Source: Lichina pygmaea
Taxonomy: Eukaryota > Ascomycota > Lichinomycetes > Lichinales > Lichinaceae
Assembly: GCA_963422465.1 (NCBI GenBank)
Contig: OY730169.1
Span: 3,658,001 to 3,722,000 of the forward strand
Length of the DNA stretch: 64,000 nucleotides
Direction: 5' to 3'
The stretch's first letter is position 1. Each line of letters begins with the position of its first letter. The notes under the pieces are model-generated. The model was not told the origin of the DNA. It worked only from the letters and a program-made list of their open reading frames with translations, and did not search any database. Below are positions 58,839 to 64,000 of this stretch, piece by piece. A program made the translations under genes and the position numbers.

Positions 58839-60005
58839 CCCAGACACAAAACTCCACTGGCATAAGCACCAGAGAATTATTCTTCAAAAAGCTCAGAAAG
58901 CACTTTCCTCTCTTTCCAGAACTTTATATTCTACTTGGGGTTTCCCAGTCCTCACATCATGTCTTGTGTACACTGCAATACTCAGATCTTTACTGAGTTA
59001 TGCTGTGGGGATCTGGTTCAATCCTCTAAGAAAATCTTCTAATATCTCTTCTCTTAGCACATTCCAGAACAAATGCCTGAGACTTATTGGAGGTGTCTTC
59101 AAAGCCACTCCATCTTTCTTATTAGAGAGTGAGCCTTTTCTTTTACCTCTAGATCTCTATTTCAAATTTCGCACAGCCTGTTTTCTCTCTTCTATTCAAA
59201 CCTCCCCTCTGAAAACACTTCTGGACAATATCTTTTCTAATATCTCCCACTATACCTCTTCTGTGAAGAAACCTTTAAAGGAATCCTCAACTATCTCTCC
59301 CTATTGGAAGTTCACTTGGTTAAACCAATTAACTACTAACCAGGCTAGTTCAAAGAAAGAACTACAGAAACTCTTTGTTAAAGAGTGGGAAAACTAATGG
59401 GAGAAGAAGAAAAGAAGAAGCTACTCTGGGTGGCAGGTGTTTTGTTAAAAGCCTCACCACAACAACCTGAAGCTCTACAAAGAGCTACAGAAAGCTGAGG
59501 CAAGTCTGCTACTACAAACCAGAACTGGGAGAATTGGCCTGGCAAGTTTTCTATTCAGAGCTGGAGTTCCAGATTTTCCTACCCCTTTATGTGTCTGTGG
59601 TCAAGCAGAAAAGACAGTGAAACATATCACCTCTTCATGCTCTCTTTATTCAAGTCAAAGACAGCAAGCTCCTTTCAATTCTCAAGATTTCACTTCTATT
59701 ATTTCAAACCCAGAGCTTCTACAGAAGTTTCTATACTGGTTCATGTCTTTGAAAAGACTGAACCAGTTTAATCTGGCTTTCAAACTCCACTATTCACACT
59801 CTAATATCTAGAAGTTTTCTCTCTACCTGTCACTACAAGATTTCCTTTTGCTACATCCTCTAGTCACCCCCAGTCTTCAGTTTTTATTCCTCTAAAGGTT
59901 TTCTGAAGAAAATCACTCTTAGCTAGAAGATCTGCATGGCTGAAAAGCTACTATCAGTGTAAGAATCAAATAAAATAAAATAAAATAAAAAATGCTGGGG
60001 CTGGT

Positions 60006-62958
60006 GCCTACCGCCAGAGATCTGATGTGACTTTGTTCAGGCCTACGATTGATGCCTTACCGATACAGGGGACAAGTACGGAGTACGGCGTACGCACGGT
60101 ATCGGTACAGAACAGTCGAGAGATTCCGTGCTTCGTCATCATCTTCCAGAGGCAGCACGTTTTGCCCGAGACATGGGGATTCCCTTACGTAAGCGACCAA
60201 TGGCACCGACGTCACCATGTGACCGGCGATGCGAGCTCGTCATGTGATCAGGCCACGCCTGCCCGTCCGAGAAGCCAGCTCACCCCTCCACCGCCCTCCC
60301 CGTTGGTCCCTCTCGCCAGACTGCATGTTTCACTCCTGTTTCGGATCGACCTATCGTAATTAGCGGCAAGGGCGATCATCTCGGCGGCAGTGAGGGGGAA
60401 GAAGCCGTCGGAACAGGATGGCAAGGATTGGCTGAATGGCGGGGAGAGGTGTGCGGCGCTGCTTAGTCATTCGTTGTTTCATCCGGGGTTGAATTGGGGA
60501 GCAGCGGTACGAGGGTACAGTGGATTATGTAAGTAGGTACATATGTACCCTTCGAAGGTACCCCTTGGTGCCCTCGTACGAAGTTCGGCCGAGCAGCGGT
60601 GTGGGGCAGCCACGGGGAATGCAGCAGCTGGAGATCTTGCCAGCTGCGTACGTACACACACAGCAGTGCTTGCTTCCAGATTCGGAGAAGATGATATCCA
60701 GAACATCTGCCGTACACACTCCACGATAACTACTGTACCCATCAAGATTAGAAAAGAGGCTGGCTGGAAGTCAGACAGATGACATAAGAGTAAGACACTG
60801 GTCTTGTGACTCTTGAGGCTTCTTCGGCTGTGCAATCGACTTTCCTTGTCAAGGTAGAAAGCACGACAGAAGTTACAAGACAGATCTTTCTTGGAAGATC
60901 GACAAGGATCTAGTGAGTGCCGATCTGAGCTCTTCAAGAAGTGTTGGCTCCGTACTCGGCAGCAACTCTACTCTCCGTCTGTCATGTATCCGCCACTTTC
61001 TGCACCTACGTACCTCCGTACTTCTGCACATTCCGGAGATTTCAGCAGACCGACGTCGTACGAGGGCGTTCCCATGCCAGAGATTCGGGAAGTACGACAT
61101 ACGCAGGTAGAGACTAGCCTTTCTTCCGAGAAGACAGCACAACTTTTTGGGTTCTGACACAGGCACGACAGTGCTATCGTCTGGAGCACCCCGTCCTTCC
61201 GTGGTCAGAAAGCCCTCCAAAAATACCCCCAGCAGATGAGGGGAGGAGGGGGTTACAAAAATAAAAGAGCAGGTGGAGAGGCACAAAAGTGATGACTCTG
61301 ACGGAGCTGCGGAGTACTGTAGTGCGACGCACCTCGGAAATCTTTTTCTATATTTACCGGGGTTTGTCTGCCACCACACCACCAACAGAAATGCCACGGG
61401 TGCCACCTCGAGCGGAATACGTTTGAGAGTTGATCGAATTTCTCGGTACGGAGGTAATTTTTACGGTATGTACAGACATGCCTCTTTTGAGTGAACATCC
61501 AGCTGCACCCGGCCGTGGGCAATTGATAAGTCGTTTGCAAAAATGCCGGCCGAAAACGTTCTTCTTTTGCCCAGGAATTCCTCTGCACTTTTCTTCCCGG
61601 GTAGTCTTTGTCTGATCTGTCCAACGCGTACATACGTACGAGGGGATGCGAACCCCCCCCCCCCAGGTCGACTGTTTTGCCCCGTCTCCATCAATCTCAT
61701 ATCGAGTCGGTCCCCGCCTTCGTCCTCCGTCGTCGGTCAACGCCCCGACGCTCAAAGAGCGATAATCTCGGTCGTTCGACCCCCGCCCCCGCCAAGCCGC
61801 CACTGGCCGGCTCTATTTTGGGAAGGCTGGGACTGCGTCGAAGCCAAGGTTGGCGAACGTATTAACGCCCAATCCGTCACTCCGGCCTTCCCTGCCCCTC
61901 CGTTCGACGACTGACCCGTCGTCCAGCGTTCGATCGTCTCCGGCGCTCGCCGTTCATTCGTTCGCGGAAAAGGAGCCTCGAACCGCCCACGGCGGCTCAA
62001 TCTCCAGCTTTCGGCCTAGCCGGCTGCAGTTCCACGAGCGTGAGGGCGTCTCTTGCATCGTCTGCATCGTCTGCATCGTCCAGCCGCCGTAAGGCAGCGC
62101 AAGGTCTGGCAGCGAAGCTCGACCGCCCGTCTGGGCTCCCTGGACTGTGCTCGGCAAGGGGGAAGGCAGCTCGGTCCAGTCCAGGACCGATCGGACCAGT
62201 ACGGAGTACGAGCACGGAACGTACGTGCTTTTGAGAGGGCCCGAGAAGCATCAAATTCACTCGGGGCCCTCGTTCTTCTCCGTCGTCGAGACCATTCGGC
62301 ATTGGCCGGTCGTCCCAAGAACGTCGCCGGCTATCGTCGCTGCCCCTTACCGACGACGACGACGACGACGTCGACTCGTTCTAGGGCAGGTTCCCCGGTC
62401 GCCTTCGTGCGCCGTCGCTCCTTGTCCGTCTGCTGCTCCTCCGAGCCGCTGTTCGATCGGTCTCTACGCCCACGCTCCAATTAGCCGCGGAGGGATCTCT
62501 CCTCCTCCTCGCTCCCGAGGGTTCACGACGCCGTCGCCCGTTCCATACCCACCCACCCCTGGCCGGCGCTTAACCCGGGGAGCGGACATCCAACCAAGGA
62601 CCGGTCCTGTCCCGCGCGCCGTCTGGAGCGCTGCTGCGCGGATCGCTCGCGGCGGCCTCGACACTCGCACACACGCACGACCCGGACGCATTGCATCGAC
62701 GAGTCTCGCATTGCCTCTCCGACTCCTCGGTCGGTTTATGTAAGTGATCCCGCTCGACAGCGTCTCCCGGGCGAGAGCCGGCGACAGTTGATCTCGCCGC
62801 CGGCATCCCATACCGACTGCCTCTCGCGGCCGTGGTCGATCGAACGTCTCCGTCCGGTCTCCCTTATACGTCTACGCCTCTCCACACTTCCCTCGGCCGC
62901 GCCTCTTCTGTCTTCTCGCGGACGACGTCGTCCCACCTCGCCCTCGCGCCGAGACACG
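60006..62958. other. 3-kb spacer, no gene recognised
   Basis: GTAC-rich islands occur at about 60075-60110, 60530-60590, 61003-61060 and 61625-61640. The last 900 bp is C/T-rich with CTCCTC words and probably holds the promoter and 5' UTR of the gene at the right edge. Open frames on both strands show no family resemblance. Confidence 0.5.
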
Positions 62959-64000
62959 ATGGCCGACTCGGCCGTGATGCAGCGGGCTAACGCTTCGGCC
63001 GCGAAGACGAACCGAACGCAATTGTTGAACCTCGACGGCCGTCGCCCTCGTCGCGAGAGATCCCCGTCGACCGGCGAAGGACCGGCGCTGCCAGCCAGGA
63101 TCCCCGACTACTCGACGCTCTTGGCCGGTCTACGCTCGCCGTGGCGCATGTCTCACCGTCTGGATGAGCGACGGCCGCCGCAGGATACGGCGCCTCGGGC
63201 TCCGGCCGCCGCCACCGTAGATCGCCGGGAGACCGACGACCCTGCCGCGCTGCCCTCCCTGCTGTCCATCCTCGCGGCGACACCGGCGATGACGGGTCGC
63301 GGTGGCGGATCGCGAGCGCAGGTCGACGTCCCCGTCGCGCCGACGGAGTCCGCGACGGCGACGGCAGCGGCGCCCTCGCCACCGCGGCCGACGGCGACGT
63401 CCCCTTCCGCGGCCGCGGTCGTGGCCGGCAAGGCTGCCGGGACCTTCGACGACGACCGATTCGTCCTGCGGCATCAAGGGCAGGCGAGCGTGTCGACGTC
63501 CGCCTCCACCGACTCGACCGATTCGTCGCCCACGACCACCGTCTCCACCGTGGACTCGTCGTCCGTCACGGACTCGTCGCCCGGGTCGTCGCCGGAGTCG
63601 CCCGTCTCGTCTCTTCCGCTGGCCGCCGTCGGACGCCTCTCGAAGGCGCCTCCTCCGCCGCTGCAATCGCCGCCGCCGCCGTCGTCGGTACCTCCACCCA
63701 GTCCCTTCTTCGGCCAGAACGGCCCGCTGTCTCCCGGGAGACGACCGCGGAACACCAAGAACCTTTCGTTGAACATGTCCGCGCCGACGCGCCAGCTCGT
63801 GCCGCCGACCCTGCGCATCAAGACCGCGTCCGCCGCCGAGACGCTCCAGTCGGCGCCGCCTTCCCCGTCCGTGCCTGCCACCGGCACCCACCCGCCCCGC
63901 AAGCGGCCCGGTCATCTCGGGCTCAGCCTCCGCACCACCACCATCGCAGCGCTGCCGCCGCCTCCGCCGTCTGGGGCCGCTTCGAAGGGCCCCCGGGGCG
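62959..64000 (+). CDS. N-terminal part of an unidentified Ser/Pro-rich protein, cut by the window edge
   Basis: An ATG at 62959 opens a frame that runs without a stop to the end of the window, about 347 residues. The visible part is disordered: Ala/Pro-rich, then Ser/Thr-rich (STSASTDSTDSSPTTTVSTV), then PPPPLQSPPPPSS. Short conserved-looking pieces are FFGQNGPLSPGRRPRNTKNL, SLNM and RKRPGHLGLSL. The KNLSLNM and RPGHLGLSL pieces recall the N-termini of fungal MAP-kinase phosphatases (Msg5 type), but no catalytic domain is in view, so this is a guess. The upstream C/T-rich leader and clean ATG support the start. Confidence 0.7.
   Translation, partial: MADSAVMQRANASAAKTNRTQLLNLDGRRPRRERSPSTGEGPALPARIPDYSTLLAGLRSPWRMSHRLDERRPPQDTAPRAPAAATVDRRETDDPAALPSLLSILAATPAMTGRGGGSRAQVDVPVAPTESATATAAAPSPPRPTATSPSAAAVVAGKAAGTFDDDRFVLRHQGQASVSTSASTDSTDSSPTTTVSTVDSSSVTDSSPGSSPESPVSSLPLAAVGRLSKAPPPPLQSPPPPSSVPPPSPFFGQNGPLSPGRRPRNTKNLSLNMSAPTRQLVPPTLRIKTASAAETLQSAPPSPSVPATGTHPPRKRPGHLGLSLRTTTIAALPPPPPSGAASKGPRG

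Larger units (their letters stand above)
52810..59991 (+). mobile_element. 5'-truncated Tad-like LINE, copy 2, split by a Gypsy element
   Basis: LINE sequence occupies 52810-53442 and 58844-59991, about 1.8 kb in total. The left part starts in the RT domain (QMGFRKGRSTE in copy 1) and includes GFADDTNLLAFG. The right part resumes at KLHWHKHQRIILQKAQKALS and runs to the same 3' end and AAATA tail as copy 1. Its duplication is ATGCTGAGGCTGGT (52796-52809) against ATGCTGGGGCTGGT (59992-60005). The right half has stops (for example after FVKEWEN), and a Cys-to-stop change lies in the GWQVFC region. It is about 90% identical to copy 1 at protein level by eye. Older than copy 1 and dead. Confidence 0.92.

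Overview
The window looks like nuclear DNA of a filamentous ascomycete fungus (Pezizomycotina). It is GC-rich. Its genes are split by short GT-AG introns that usually carry a CTGAC-type branch site just before the acceptor. The proteins read best against fungal families: a CaaX-ended F-box/LRR protein, a PXA-domain protein, a CENP-B-type HTH protein, a Hos4-like ankyrin protein, a Gid4-like VID24 protein, Efg1, Sea4/Mios and Tpt1. Species cannot be named from sequence alone. Exon joins given here were worked out by eye; in every multi-exon complete gene the summed exon length is a multiple of three.

Layout, left to right. 0.2-24 kb is gene-dense: F-box/LRR protein (-), PXA protein with a 1.4-kb intron (+), CENP-B HTH protein (-), the GTPase DRG1/Rbg1 in 11 tiny exons (-), an ALKBH6-like dioxygenase (+), polyprenol/polyprenal reductase DFG10 (-) and a 1,612-residue Hos4-like ankyrin protein (+). 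25-38.5 kb holds ribosomal protein S12 (+), a Gid4-like protein (-), D-galactonate dehydratase (+) and glycogenin (+), separated by 1-2.5 kb spacers of low-complexity sequence. A 5'-truncated Tad-like LINE with a 16-bp target duplication lies at 39.6-42.3 kb. EFG1 (-) and SEA4/MIOS (+) follow, sharing a 0.5-kb divergent promoter.

47.7-60 kb is a transposon and repeat region. A cluster of element fossils is flanked by a short direct repeat. After it come TPT1 (+), a perfect 103-copy TGGTGC hexamer array, and a second LINE copy inserted at the frayed edge of that array. A Ty3/Gypsy element has in turn inserted into this LINE. 60-63 kb is spacer, and the window ends inside the serine/proline-rich N-terminus of an unidentified protein.

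The host genes are housekeeping genes of separate pathways: ribosome and translation (RPS12, EFG1, DRG1, TPT1), nutrient signalling (MIOS/SEA4), sugar metabolism (glycogenin, D-galactonate dehydratase, Gid4), dolichol synthesis (DFG10) and chromatin (Hos4-like, CENP-B-like). I see no gene cluster with one shared function and no clear new system. The most unusual signals are structural: microexons of 20-28 nt, one very long intron, repeated long poly(G)/poly(C) tracts, GTAC-rich palindromic islands in most spacers, the hexamer array, and a three-layer nested insertion with clean target duplications.
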